Made by a program: the position numbers and the translations under genes
The notes under the pieces: generated by a model
Seen by the model: only the letters and a program-made list of their open reading frames with translations
What the model was told of the DNA's origin: nothing
Database searches by the model: none
From: JACVRW01 sp963739095
GTDB lineage: Bacteria; Actinomycetota; Thermoleophilia; Solirubrobacterales; Thermoleophilaceae
Length of the DNA: 64,000 bases
Direction of reading: 5' to 3'
Assembly (NCBI GenBank): GCA_963739095.1
Contig: CAVTZF010000020.1
Location: 124,001-188,000, forward strand
Shown here: in pieces, positions 32,248 through 43,072 of the stretch
How positions within the stretch are numbered: position 1 is the first letter of the stretch
How the letters are laid out: each line of letters begins with the position of its first letter

Positions 32248-32605
32248 TTGCACCCCTGACCGTCAACACCGCTCGCATGCCGAGCGCCAGGTGGCCGGGC
32301 AGCGAGCAGTAGACGGTGTAGCGACCCCGCCGCATCAGGCGAGCCGTGACGCTCGCCGTCTCGCCGGCGCCGAGCTCGGGCAGGCGAGCGCGCGTGACGC
32401 CGCGAGCGTTCCGGACGACGAAGTCGTGGCCGTCCTCGCCGAAGTTCTTCACGTTGAACTTGACGAGCCCGGCGGGCACCCAGGGCCGGTAGAGGGCGAT
32501 CCGCCACTCCCGCTCGCCGACGCCGACAGCTGTAGGCCGAGCCGCGGCGGCGGCAGGCGCGGCCAGGACGACCGCGATGGCGAGCAGCCCCAGCGCGCGC
32601 CTCAT
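32237..32605 (-). CDS. Cupredoxin-like secreted protein
   Basis: A 122-residue protein. The signal peptide is MRRALGLLAIAVVLAAPAAAAA, and the mature part is a cupredoxin fold with the copper-site pattern NFGEDGHDFVV (His) and YTVYCSLPGHLALGM (Cys, His, Met). All four type-1 copper ligands are in place. It probably carries electrons or binds copper outside the membrane. Its ATG overlaps the DUF1501 stop (ATGA), so it belongs to the DUF1800-DUF1501 operon. The start at 32605 is set by that overlap and by the signal peptide. Confidence 0.87.
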   Translation of the reverse strand: MRRALGLLAIAVVLAAPAAAAARPTAVGVGEREWRIALYRPWVPAGLVKFNVKNFGEDGHDFVVRNARGVTRARLPELGAGETASVTARLMRRGRYTVYCSLPGHLALGMRAVLTVRGAMQR

Positions 32606-33941
32606 CGGGTCAGCTGCACGCGCCCAAAGCCCTCGGAGCGCGGGATCACGGCGCTCGCGTCCGTGCCGAGCCACTGCTCGAGCAGGCTCGAGTAGACGCG
32701 CCGGAAGTCGATCGTGACCCTCAGGTTGTCGTCATCGTCGAGCTGGCTGAGGCTCGGGTACTCGCTGTGCACGCCCGGCATCGCCCGGTCGCCCTGCACC
32801 CAGGCGAGACCGCCCGCGCCGTGGTCCGTGCCGGTGTCGTTCTCCTCGGGCCGGCGGCCGAACTCGGACCACACGAACGTGAGCACCCGCTGCGATACAC
32901 CGCGCGCCTCGAGGTCCGCCTGGAACGCCGCCAGGCACCCGCTCACCTCGGCGAGCAGCGGCCCGAGCTCCTCCTGGTTGTCGTGGGTGTCGAAGTCGCC
33001 GCGCATCTCGACATCCGCGACGCGGATGCCGAGCGGCTGCTGGATCATCGCGGCGAGGTAGCGCAGCCGCTCGCCGAAGTCGCTCTCCGCGGGGTAGGCG
33101 ATCGTGGAGGCGAGCGGGTCGACGCCGTCGCGCTCGCCGTAGGGCTCGAGCCGGTCGGCCACGCCCTTCGCGAGCCGCGCGGCCGTCCGCGACGCCTTGA
33201 GCGCGTGCGCGCCGCCGCGCGCCCGCCCGAGCCGGCCGTAGGCCGTCATCGCCTCGTCGTAGGGCTCGCCCCAGACGTCGCGGATCCAGAAGCGGGCGTC
33301 GCCCGGCGACGAGACCGCGGCGGCGGGAGCGCGCACGGAGCGCATGACGGGCGAGAGGCCCCAGCCCATCGAGATGGCCTGCAACGGGTTGTCGCGCCCG
33401 CCCGCGCGGTCGAGCCAGCGCCCGAGCCAGCCCGGCGCGGAGTCGGCGGTGATCAAGCCGGTCTCCCAGAAGTGGCGCGAGTGGAAGTGCGACAGATCCG
33501 GGTTGGCGTAGTCGATGCCAGGGAGGAAGCCGATCTTGCCGCGCTCGAACAGACCCTTGACGCCGCCGCCGAGTCCCTCCGCGAGCGAGGGATGGACCCC
33601 GAACGCAGCGCCCCCGAGCGGAAGCCCGGCGATCTTCAGCTTCGGATGCAGGTCCGCGTAGCGGCCGTAGTCGTGCAGCGGCACGAGCGTGTCGAGCAGG
33701 TCGACGCCGCCCGGCAGGAAGACCGACACGAGCACCGGTCCGTCGGGCGCCGCGGCGGCCTCGGCGGCCGCCGCCTCGAAGATGCGCTCGGCCGGCATCG
33801 CCCTGGCGCCGTAGAGGGCGAGGCCGGCGCCGAGCCCCGCGCCGATCACCTGCCTGCGCGTGAGTGCGGGCCCGCCCAGATAGTCACGGCGGACCTGTTC
33901 GCTGCTGCGGTGGAAGTCGTCGCATGCGCGGTGGCGGCTCA

Positions 33942-33942
<1 letters not shown>
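32602..33942 (-). CDS. DUF1501 protein, secreted (twin-arginine-like leader)
   Basis: A 446-residue protein of the DUF1501 family (alkaline-phosphatase-like fold). A leader containing LTRRQVIGAGLGAGLALYG resembles a Tat signal, so export in folded form is likely. Family motifs include VSVFLPGGVDLLDTLVP, ANPDLSHFHSRHFWETG, DFDTHDNQ and FVWSEFGRRPEENDTGTDHG, where His/Asp/Glu residues could bind metal. DUF1501 genes are nearly always paired with DUF1800, as here. The biochemical role of the pair is unknown. The start overlaps the DUF1800 stop by one base. Confidence 0.9.
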
Positions 33943-35332
<1,390 letters not shown>

Positions 35333-35336
<4 letters not shown>

Positions 35337-36898
35337 GGCCGGACCCCGCGCGCCTTGGGGCCCTCGTGCAGCTCGTGCTGGACCAGCTCGTGCGCGCGCT
35401 CCGCCCAGTCGCAGAGGATCGGGCGCGTGTCGCGCGGGTCGATGATCTCCTCGACGCTGAAGCGCTCGGCCGTCCGGAACGGCGACGTGACCGCCTCGAG
35501 GCGCGCCGCGATCTCCGCCCTCAGCGCGACCGGATCCTCGGCCGCTTCGAGCTCGCGCCGGTAGGCCGCCTCGAGCCCGCCCGCCAGCGGCAGCGAGCCC
35601 CAGTTGCCGGACGGCCAGGCGAAGCGCAGGTTGAGCCGCGAGCCGTCGCCGTGCCCCGCACCCGCGACGCCGTAGACCTTGCGCACGAGGATCGAGACCC
35701 ACGGGACGGTCGCCTGCACCACCGAGAAGAGGCCGCGGGCGCCGCGCCGGATCGTGCCGGCGCGCTCCGCCGCGGTGCCGATCACGAAGCCCGGGACGTC
35801 GACGAAGTTGACGACCGGCAGGTGGAACTGGTCGCAGGTGTCCACGAAGCGAGCCATCTTGTCGGCGGCGTCGGCCGTAACCCCGCCGCCGTAGTGCTCC
35901 GGGTCCGAGGCGAGCACGCCCACCGGCCGGCCGGCGAGCCGCGCCAGGCAGGTGATCGTCGGGCGGCCGAATGCAGCGCCCAGCTCGAACACCGAGTCGC
36001 GGTCGAGCACGTGCTCGAGGATGCGCCGCATCTTGTAGGGCCGGCGCGGGTCGCGCGGCACGATCGACAGCAGCTCCTCCTCGCGCCGCTCCGGCGGGTC
36101 AGCGGCGGGGGCGAGCGGCGGCGCCTCCCAGACGTTCTGCGGCAGGTAGGCGAGGAAACGGTGCAGCTGGCCGAGCGCGTCGTCCTCGTCCGCCGCGACG
36201 TTGTCGACCGCCCCGGCGCGCGCCTGCATGTGGGCGCCGCCGAGTTCCTCCTTGTCGGGCGTCTCGCCGAGGCCCGCCATCGCGACCACCGGCGGCCCCG
36301 CCACGAACAGCTGTGCCGTGTCCTTCACGATCACCGAGAAGTGCGAGCACACGACGCGCGCCGCGCCGAGGCCGGCGGTCGGGCCGAGGGCGGCGGCCAC
36401 CACGGGCACGATCGACTGGTTCTCGACCACGAGGTCGAAGCCGGGCAGCGGCGGGACGTAAGAGAAGCCCATCTGCTCGAGCGTCTTCACCGAGCCGCCG
36501 CCGCCCGTGCCGTCGACGAGCCGCACGAGCGGGATGCGCAGATCGTGTGCGAGCCGCTCCGCGTAGACCGTCTTCTCCCAGATCGCCGCGTCGGCCGCGC
36601 CGCCGCGGATCGTGAAGTCGTCGCCCTGGACGACCGCCCGGCGCCCCGCGATCCGGCCCTGGCCGACGACGGTGTTGGCCGCCAGGAAGTCGGTCAGGCT
36701 GCCATCGTCCGCGTAGGTGCCGCGCCCGGCGAGCGCGCCCGTCTCGTGGAAGCTGCCCTCGTCGAAGAGCCGCTCGATCCGCTCGCGCACCGTCAGCCGT
36801 CCGGACGCGTGCTGGCGCGCCACGCGCTCGTCGCCGCCCATGCGGCGGGCGAGACCCTCGCGCCGGCGCAGCTCCTCGAGCTCGGGCTCCCAGGTCAT
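35333..36898 (-). CDS. Acyl-CoA carboxylase carboxyltransferase subunit
   Basis: A 521-residue carboxyltransferase of the AccD5/PccB/MmdA type that moves CO2 from biotin to an acyl-CoA. The start region KLTVRERIERL-like (GRLTVRERIERLFDEGSF) is followed by GRRAVVQGDDFTIRGGA, LVDGTGGGGSVKTLE, AHMQARAGAVDNVAADEDDAL, VGVLASDPEHYGGGVTADAADK and the biotin-side VPGFVIGTAAERAGTIRRGA. No biotin carboxylase or carrier gene is adjacent. Which acyl-CoA it uses cannot be decided from the sequence. It heads the overlapping gene string that continues into DUF1800, DUF1501 and cupredoxin. Confidence 0.9.
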
Positions 36899-36927
36899 CG
36901 GCGCGGGAGGCTACCCGCGCGCCCAGC

Positions 36928-37410
36928 CTACGCGCCGAACGCCTCGCGCGCTGCCACGAGCCGGTGCTCCTCGACCCCGCGCTGCTGTCTTTCGGCGCGC
37001 TCGATGAGCCGCTCGAGCGCGGCGGCGTCGAGCAGCGGCTCGTTGTCGGCGACCAGCCGCAGCGCCTTCCAGCCGGCGAGCTTGCCGGTCACGCCGAGCG
37101 CGAGCCCCTCGAGCTCGACGAGCCGGCTGAGCGGCGAGTAGCCGCGCAGCTGCCCGTTCAGCTTGAGGCGCCCCATCTTCTCGAGCACCCATCCGCCGGC
37201 GACCTTCGCGGGGTCACGGTGGATGCCGAGCCTGTCCATGATCTCGAGGAGGGCCTCGCGGTCCTCCTCGATGTCCTTCGTGAGCTCGGTGAGAAAGCGC
37301 CCGTAGTCGGTGCCCTGGTTCTTGCTGCAGGCGCGCCGGACGAGCTCGATGCCCGTGGTCGAGCCCCCGAGGTGGTCGTTCAGATAGATGCTGAGGCGCT
37401 TCTTGTCCAC
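36928..37410 (-). CDS. Conserved helical protein of unknown function
   Basis: A 160-residue protein that is nearly all alpha helix. Features are YLNDHLGGSTTGIELVRRA, GRFLTELTKDIEEDREALLE and LEKMGRLKLNGQLRGYSPLSRLVELEGLALGV. The repeated Glu/His/Asp pattern is reminiscent of ferritin-like four-helix bundles, but clear di-iron ligands are not visible. No signal or membrane segment. GTG 37410 is chosen because the helical domain starts there and the gap to the divergent gene is only 42 bases. Confidence 0.7.
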   Translation of the reverse strand: MDKKRLSIYLNDHLGGSTTGIELVRRACSKNQGTDYGRFLTELTKDIEEDREALLEIMDRLGIHRDPAKVAGGWVLEKMGRLKLNGQLRGYSPLSRLVELEGLALGVTGKLAGWKALRLVADNEPLLDAAALERLIERAERQQRGVEEHRLVAAREAFGA

Positions 37411-37452
37411 CCGCAGACGGTACCCGGGGAGGGAGGTGCGTACGCTGCGCGG

Positions 37453-38394
37453 ATGGGCGCGGCCCCGAGCGAGCTCGAGCTGGCGCTCGCCGACGCCGGC
37501 GGGGTCGGTGCCCCACGCGAGTACGGCGCCCGCCTGCGCGTCCTGCTGGGAGCGGAGCTCGAGCGCGGTGCCGGCGAGCTCGGCCAGGCGCGCAGCGGGC
37601 GCGAGCAGCCGATTGCCGTGGCCGTGGCCGCGCATTCCGAGGCGCTGCTCGCCGCGCTTCCGCTCGACCCGCGCCTGCGCGCCGACCCGGCGGCCGTTCC
37701 CGACCGCGGCTTCGAGCTGGCGGCGGGGGCCGTGGGCGCGCTCGTCGAGGCCTGCGAGCCGGACGCCCCCCGCTCGAGCGCGGACCTGGCGCTGCTGATG
37801 GGGGACGACGGCGGCTTTCTGGTGCTCGCCTATCCGGCTGACGACGAGGGCTGGCGGGTGGAGTTCGCGCGCGAGGCGCTCGACGAGGCCTGCCGTCACA
37901 TCGACCGGCTGCGCGCCCGCACGCTCGCGCTGCCCGGCCACGTGTTCGGCCCGGCCGACCTGCGCCCGCCGACCGGGGCGACGCACCCGCTGCGTGTGGC
38001 GGAGACGATCAGCCGGCTGGGCGGGTCGCCGCTGGACGGCGACTCGGCCGAGGTGCTCGAGGATCAGGTGCTCGCCGTGCTCGAGCCGCCCGGCGCCGTC
38101 GCCCGTGCTCACGACGACCCGGACCCGCGCCGGCGCGTGATGCGCCGCATCCTCCAGCGGCTCGACGGCATGGGCAAGTGGGGCGGCTACCACACCGCCT
38201 TCGACCACGTGGCGCGCGGCTTCGCCGGAAACGAGCGCCAGCTCGCCAACGAGGTCGGCGAGGAGCTCGTGGCAGCCGGGCTGCTGGCGAGCAAGCCGAG
38301 CGTCGGCCAGCGTCACGTCTTCCTCAACCCGCGCAGGGCGGGGGACATCCGCCGCCTGATCGAAGCCGGCGAGCTCCCTCCGGAGCTTTCTTGA
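37453..38394 (+). CDS. Hypothetical protein with C-terminal winged-helix-like region
   Basis: A 313-residue soluble protein, not recognised as a named family. The N-terminal two thirds are Ala/Leu-rich with alternating acidic residues. The last 90 residues (MRRILQRLDGMGKWGGYHTA through RHVFLNPRRAGDIRRLIEAG) look like a winged-helix fold. TACGCT at 37441-37446, six bases before ATG 37453, and no ribosome site suggest a leaderless message. The stop is overlapped by the TTG start of the amidase, which suggests coupled translation. Confidence 0.7.
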   Translation: MGAAPSELELALADAGGVGAPREYGARLRVLLGAELERGAGELGQARSGREQPIAVAVAAHSEALLAALPLDPRLRADPAAVPDRGFELAAGAVGALVEACEPDAPRSSADLALLMGDDGGFLVLAYPADDEGWRVEFAREALDEACRHIDRLRARTLALPGHVFGPADLRPPTGATHPLRVAETISRLGGSPLDGDSAEVLEDQVLAVLEPPGAVARAHDDPDPRRRVMRRILQRLDGMGKWGGYHTAFDHVARGFAGNERQLANEVGEELVAAGLLASKPSVGQRHVFLNPRRAGDIRRLIEAGELPPELS

Positions 38395-39755
38395 CGGCGG
38401 TCGAGCTCGCCGACGCGATCCGCCGCGGCGAGCGAAGCCCGGTCGAGGTCGTCGACGAGCAGATCGAGCTCATCGAGCGGATCGACCCGTGGCTGAACGC
38501 CGTGGTCGTGCGCCGCTTCGACGAGGCGCGCGCGGAGGCCCGCGCGGCCGAGCGCGCGCCGGCGTCGGGCCCGCTCCACGGCGTGCCGGTGACGGTCAAG
38601 GAGGCGCTCGAGATGGAGGGGCTGCCGTTCTCGAACGGCTCGCTGCTCGAAGCGGACGTGACCGGTCGGAGCGATGCCCCGGCCGTGCGGAGGCTGCGCG
38701 CCGCCGGCGCGATCGTGCTCGGCAAGACGAACCTGTCCGAGTTCTGCTGCTTCTACGACAGCGACAACCTGGTCTACGGCCGCACGGTCAACCCGCACGA
38801 TCCCGAGCGCACCCCCGGCGGCTCGTCCGGGGGCGAGGCCGCGGCGGTCGCCGCCGGGCTCAGCTACCTCGGCGTCGGCTCCGACCTCGGCAGCTCGATC
38901 CGCCAGCCGGCGGCCTGGTGCGGCGTCTTCGGCCTGAAGCCGAGCCGCGGGCTCGTGTCGAACGCCGGGCACGCCGGCTTCGGCATCCCGCCCGCCTTCG
39001 GGATGTTCGCGTGTGTCGGGCCGCTCGCGCGCAGCGCGGCGGACCTCGACCTGGGCCTGCGGGCGATGGCGATCGTCGACCCCGCGCCCGCTCGCGCCGA
39101 ACCGCTTGCCGTCGGCGTCTACGAGGACGACGGCATGCAGGCGGTTGCGCGCTCGTGCCGGGCGGCGGTGCGGCGCGCGGCCGACGCGCTCGCGGTCGCC
39201 GGTCACGAGGTCAGCGACGCGGCGCCGCCGCGGAAGGCCGAGGCGCGCGACGCCTACGACCTGATGCTCGGCAGTGAGCTGGCGCTCTACGTTCCGGAGC
39301 TCGTCGGCGGGCGCGAGGAGGAGCTCTCGCGCTACGGGCGCGAGATGTTCGAGCAGATGCGCGGCTTCAGTCCCGGGCTGCTCCCGTACGCGGAGGCCGG
39401 GCGCACGCTGGCCGAGATCGGCGCGGAGGCGTCCGAGTGGTTCGAGCGCCACCCGGTGGCGCTGTGCCCGACGGTGCCCGTCACCGCGCCGCTCGCCGCG
39501 GAGGGGATCGTCTCGATCGACGGCGAGCCGCCGCGCCCGGGCGGCAAGCTCACCCTGTGCACCTACGCGAACGCGCTCGGGCTGCCAGCCGCGAGCGTGC
39601 CCGCGGGCCGCGACGAGGCCGGGTTGCCGCTGGCGGTGCAGGTGATCGCGGACCGCGGCCGTGACCTCGACGTGCTGATGGTCGCCGCGGAGCTCGAGCG
39701 CGCGCTCGGCGGCGCGCTCGACCCGGCGGAGTCGGCGCTCAGTCCTTTGGTGTGA
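38391..39755 (+). CDS. Amidase-signature enzyme
   Basis: A 454-residue amidase-signature hydrolase. The Ser-cisSer-Lys triad is visible: Lys in GVPVTVKEAL, the first Ser in the signature TPGGSSGGEAAAVAAG and the nucleophile in GSDLGSSIRQPA. A C-terminal segment (LGLPAASVPAGRDEAGLPLAVQ) is typical. Substrates range from aryl amides to Glu-tRNA; no gatB or gatC is nearby, so this is not an obvious GatA. I start it at TTG 38391, which overlaps the preceding stop (TTGA). It ends 17 bases inside the convergent RNase D gene. Confidence 0.88.
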   Translation: MTAVELADAIRRGERSPVEVVDEQIELIERIDPWLNAVVVRRFDEARAEARAAERAPASGPLHGVPVTVKEALEMEGLPFSNGSLLEADVTGRSDAPAVRRLRAAGAIVLGKTNLSEFCCFYDSDNLVYGRTVNPHDPERTPGGSSGGEAAAVAAGLSYLGVGSDLGSSIRQPAAWCGVFGLKPSRGLVSNAGHAGFGIPPAFGMFACVGPLARSAADLDLGLRAMAIVDPAPARAEPLAVGVYEDDGMQAVARSCRAAVRRAADALAVAGHEVSDAAPPRKAEARDAYDLMLGSELALYVPELVGGREEELSRYGREMFEQMRGFSPGLLPYAEAGRTLAEIGAEASEWFERHPVALCPTVPVTAPLAAEGIVSIDGEPPRPGGKLTLCTYANALGLPAASVPAGRDEAGLPLAVQVIADRGRDLDVLMVAAELERALGGALDPAESALSPLV

Positions 39756-40902
39756 CCTCGAGGCGGCCGTTCTCGGCCACGCTCAGGCTGCGCCGGCCGG
39801 CCGCCAGCTCGGCCAGCTCGTCCCCGACGAGCTCGCGCCGCCAGCCGTTTGCCACGCGTAGCCCGCCGCCGTTCTCGCCGCGCCGCAGCGCTGACATCAG
39901 CTGAGCGAGCTCCGCCTGGGTTGCGATCAACTCGACCGCGACGCCGGACTCGGTCGAGCGGTGGCGCACGAGCGCCTGCGCGAGCGACACGACCGGCGCG
40001 TCGGAGGAGTCGCGCGGCGGCGGATCGGGCGGGGGCTCCGGGGGCGTGCGCTTGCGGCCGCGGGTGATCGCCTGGAGCAAGGCGTCGCCGCGCCGGTGGA
40101 AGGTCTGGGGCGGCAGGCCGCGGATCTGCTCGAGGGCGTGGCGGTCGCGCGGAGTGCGCCGCGCGATCTCGATGAGCGCCTGGTCGGGCATCACGGTGCT
40201 TGGCGGCCGGTCCGCTGCGCGCGCCGTCTCCTCGCGCCACTCGGCAAGCTCGCGGGCGACCGCGCGCCCGCTGTCGGACAGGCGGCCCAGCCGCGGCAGC
40301 CGCTCGTACGCCCGCTCCGCCGTGCGCTCGTCCCTCGACTCGCCGACAAGCCGGCTCTCCTCGCGCGCCCAGTCGAGCCGGCCGCGCTCGGCCAGCCGGC
40401 GCTCGAGCTCCGTGCCGAGCTCGAGCAGGAGCCGCGCGTCGTCGCCGGCGTACTCGAGCTGCTGCGCGCTGAGCGGGCGGCGGTCCCAGCGCGTGAAGCC
40501 CTCGCTCCCCTTCAGCTTCACGCCCAGCACCTTGCGAACGAGCGACTCGTAGCCCTCCTGGTTGCCGAAGCCGAGGAAGCCGGCGGCGACCTGCGTGTCG
40601 AAGACGTTCGTGATGTCCGTGCTCCAGGTGCGCCGCAGGATCGCGACGTCCTGGCGCCCGGCGTGCACCACGATCTCGATTGCCGGATCTGCGAGCACCT
40701 GCGCGAGCGGGGCGGGGTCGAGCTCGTGCTCGATCGGGTCGAGCACCTCCGTCCGCACACCGTCCGGGGCATCGGGGTCCGGCACCGCGACCTGCGCCAG
40801 GCAGAGCAGCGCCTGGTAGCGGCGCTCGGACACGAACTCGGTGTCGATGGCGAGCCGGCCGCCGGCCCGGGCACACTCGGCAAGGTCCGGTATCACCGCC
40901 AC
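39739..40902 (-). CDS. rnd: Ribonuclease D-like 3'-5' exonuclease
   Basis: A 387-residue DEDD-family exonuclease. ExoI is AIDTEFVSERRYQALLCLAQ, ExoII is VVHAGRQDVAIL followed by NVFDTQVAAGFLG, and ExoIII is YAGDDARLLLEL, giving the DEDDy residues. HRDC-type helices follow (PDQALIEIARRTPRDRHALEQ). It trims stable RNA 3' ends. GTG 40902 begins a standard N-terminus. A C-terminal extension of about 60 residues after the HRDC region is unassigned. Confidence 0.92.
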   Translation of the reverse strand: MAVIPDLAECARAGGRLAIDTEFVSERRYQALLCLAQVAVPDPDAPDGVRTEVLDPIEHELDPAPLAQVLADPAIEIVVHAGRQDVAILRRTWSTDITNVFDTQVAAGFLGFGNQEGYESLVRKVLGVKLKGSEGFTRWDRRPLSAQQLEYAGDDARLLLELGTELERRLAERGRLDWAREESRLVGESRDERTAERAYERLPRLGRLSDSGRAVARELAEWREETARAADRPPSTVMPDQALIEIARRTPRDRHALEQIRGLPPQTFHRRGDALLQAITRGRKRTPPEPPPDPPPRDSSDAPVVSLAQALVRHRSTESGVAVELIATQAELAQLMSALRRGENGGGLRVANGWRRELVGDELAELAAGRRSLSVAENGRLEVTPKD

Positions 40903-40903
40903 C

Positions 40904-41578
40904 TCAGCGCCTGGAGATCAGGAAGAAGTAGATGAGCTGGCCGAGCGAGGCCACGAAGCCGGCGACGTAGGTGAGAGCGGCGGCATGCAGCACGGAGCGC
41001 GCCCCGTCGACCTCGTCCTGGACAAGCAGGTTCTGGGACTCGAGCGCGACGAGCGCGCGCTTAGACGCATCGAACTCGACCGGCAGCGTCACGAGCTGGA
41101 AGAGCACGACCGCCGAGAACAGGATCAGCCCGATGGTCACGAGCCCGGTTGCGCCGACGACGAGCCCGATCAGAACCGGCAGGAACCAGAGCGACTGGCC
41201 GAACTGCGCGGCCGGCAGCACCGTCTGGCGAATACGCATCGGCCTGTAGTTGCGCGCGTCCTGGATGGCGTGACCCGCCTCGTGAGCGGCGACGCCCAGC
41301 GCCGCCACCGTTGCGGCCTGGAAGACGCTCTCGGACAGGTTGAGGGTGCGCGAGCGCGGGTCGTAGTGGTCGGTGAGCTGACCGGGCACCGGTCGGACCG
41401 TGACCCCGTCGAGGCCCGAGTAGCGGACGACCGCCTCGGCGGCCTGTGCGCCCGTCAGGCCGTTGCGCGTAGGGACCTGGCTGTAGCGCTTGAAGGTCGA
41501 CTTGACGCGCATCTGCGCCCACAGGCCGAACAGCAGCGGAACACCAGCGCAGATCAGCCAGATCCAGAGCCCGTCCAC
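40904..41578 (-). CDS. Zinc metallopeptidase, YugP family, membrane-bound
   Basis: A 224-residue membrane protein. An N-terminal helix (LWIWLICAGVPLLFGLWAQ) precedes a cytoplasmic-side domain with the zinc motif AAHEAGHAIQ. Two or three further helices follow (LWFLPVLIGLVVGATGLVTI, GLILFSAVVLFQLVTLPVEF) and a last hydrophobic segment near the end. YugP-type proteins resemble HtpX-like peptidases; their targets are unknown. RNase D starts one base after its stop, so the two are probably one transcript. Confidence 0.88.
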   Translation of the reverse strand: MDGLWIWLICAGVPLLFGLWAQMRVKSTFKRYSQVPTRNGLTGAQAAEAVVRYSGLDGVTVRPVPGQLTDHYDPRSRTLNLSESVFQAATVAALGVAAHEAGHAIQDARNYRPMRIRQTVLPAAQFGQSLWFLPVLIGLVVGATGLVTIGLILFSAVVLFQLVTLPVEFDASKRALVALESQNLLVQDEVDGARSVLHAAALTYVAGFVASLGQLIYFFLISRR

Positions 41579-41623
41579 GGCGGAGGACCCTAGCTGAGCG
41601 GATGCTCGTAATACTCGAGAGCA

Positions 41624-42901
41624 GTGCTACTTGCCACCTTCTTCGCGAGCGTAGCGGCGCTGGCCTCCGCAGCCCCGGCGCTGCCCGCCCGGGCCGAGAC
41701 GATCGGCACCTCCGCCGAGGGCCGTCCGATCAGGGCCGAGCTGGTCGGCAGCCGGAGCGCGCGGACGAAGATCCTCGTCGTCGGCTCGATCCACGGCAAC
41801 GAGCCCGCCGGCCGCGCCATCACACGGCGGCTGCGCCGTGTGCGGCCCCCGAGCGGCACGGCGTTCTGGATCATCGACGACGCGAACCCGGACGGGAGCG
41901 CCGCGAACTCGCGCCAGAACGCCCACGGCGTCGACCTCAACCGCAACTTCCCCTATCGCTGGCAGCCCCAGGACGGGGTCTACGAGTCAGGCCCCGGGCC
42001 TGCCTCCGAGCCCGAGACGCAGGTGCTGCAGCGCTTCATCGAGCGCGAGCGGCCGCGCGTGACGCTCTGGTACCACCAGGCGCTGCGGATGGTCGTGGCG
42101 GCTGAGGGCGACGCGGCGCTCGAGCGGCTCTACGCGCGGGGCTCGGGGCTGCCGCGCAAGCGGCTGACCGACTACCACGGGACCGTGAGCTCGTGGCAGA
42201 ACTCGAGCTTCCCGGGCGACACCGCCTTCGTCGTCGAGCTTCCCGGCGGCCGGCTCGACGTGGCCGCAGTCCGACAGCATGCGCGCACAGTGCTCTCGCT
42301 GGCCCGAGCCATCGCCCCGCCGCGGATCACGCGCAAGCCGATCCCGTACGGCCCGGAGCGGCGCGCGCAGATGGCCGGCTACGCACAGCGCCACTACGGG
42401 ATCGACGACTACCGGCTGCGAGACCCAAAGGTGATCGTCGAGCACTACACGGTCACCGACACGTTTGCACCCGTGTTCAATTACTTCTCAATCAATGAAC
42501 CCGACCCGGAGCTGCACGAGCTGCCGGGGGTGTGCTCGCACTACGTGGTCGACAAGGACGGCACCGTCTACGAGCTCGTGCCGCCGCGGATCATGTGCCG
42601 CCACACCGTTGGCCTCAACTACACGGCGATCGGCATCGAGCACGTGGGGCAGAGCGACGCGCAGGTGATGGGCAACGCGCGCCAGCGCGCGGCGTCGCTG
42701 CGGCTCACGCGGATGCTGCAGGGGCGCTACGGGATCGCGACGAGGAATGTGATCGGCCACAACGAGAACCGCTCGAGCCCGTTCCACCGGGAGCGCGTGG
42801 CGAGCCTGCGCAGCCAGACGCACGGGGACTTCCCGAAGCCGGTGATGGACGTCTACCGGCGCGCGCTCGGCCGGCTGCCGGCGCCGGCGAGCCTGCGCTA
42901 G
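41624..42901 (+). CDS. Secreted fusion of M14 carboxypeptidase and N-acetylmuramoyl-L-alanine amidase (Amidase_2)
   Basis: A 425-residue peptidoglycan hydrolase candidate. A signal peptide (ATFFASVAALASAAPALPARA) leads into an M14 zinc carboxypeptidase domain. Its zinc ligands lie in GSIHGNEPAG and the third His in LWYHQ, the substrate-binding segment is GVDLNRNFP and the catalytic Glu is in FVVELPGG. Residues about 250-410 are an AmpD/PGRP-type Amidase_2 domain: IVEHYT, VCSHYVVDKDGTVYELVP, IGIEHVG and VIGHNENR. One chain could thus cut both the stem peptide and the sugar-peptide amide bond. GTG 41624 follows TAATAC (41609-41614) by nine bases without a ribosome site, suggesting a leaderless start. 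Confidence 0.87.
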   Translation: MLLATFFASVAALASAAPALPARAETIGTSAEGRPIRAELVGSRSARTKILVVGSIHGNEPAGRAITRRLRRVRPPSGTAFWIIDDANPDGSAANSRQNAHGVDLNRNFPYRWQPQDGVYESGPGPASEPETQVLQRFIERERPRVTLWYHQALRMVVAAEGDAALERLYARGSGLPRKRLTDYHGTVSSWQNSSFPGDTAFVVELPGGRLDVAAVRQHARTVLSLARAIAPPRITRKPIPYGPERRAQMAGYAQRHYGIDDYRLRDPKVIVEHYTVTDTFAPVFNYFSINEPDPELHELPGVCSHYVVDKDGTVYELVPPRIMCRHTVGLNYTAIGIEHVGQSDAQVMGNARQRAASLRLTRMLQGRYGIATRNVIGHNENRSSPFHRERVASLRSQTHGDFPKPVMDVYRRALGRLPAPASLR

Positions 42902-43044
42902 ACGCGCCGGCGCCGCAGGCGCGAGACGCCGTAGCGCACCAGCAGGATCGTGATGTCGGCGAGCACGCTCCACAGGTGGCCCAGCGGGCCCGTCACAACC
43001 CACGCCTGGAGCCGTTCGGCGGGGTTGCGTCTGAGCGGCGCCAT
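42898..43044 (-). CDS. Small membrane protein (48 residues)
   Basis: A 48-residue protein running from MAPLRRNPAERLQAWVV to the stop. It has one hydrophobic stretch (SVLADITILLVRYGV) and a basic end (SRLRRRRV). Orientation is probably N-out or peripheral; no family is recognised. The ATG at 43044 is preferred because longer in-frame starts run antisense into trigger factor. It overlaps the 3' end of the convergent peptidoglycan hydrolase by four bases and is divergent from tig over 28 bases. Confidence 0.55.
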   Translation of the reverse strand: MAPLRRNPAERLQAWVVTGPLGHLWSVLADITILLVRYGVSRLRRRRV

Positions 43045-43072
43045 CGGCGGCAAGCTATCGTCATCGCCCCAC

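Noticed and set aside
36964..37452. Upstream extension of the hypothetical gene at 37453
   Set aside because: It is antisense to a well-formed helical protein gene, and a -10-like box sits directly before ATG 37453.
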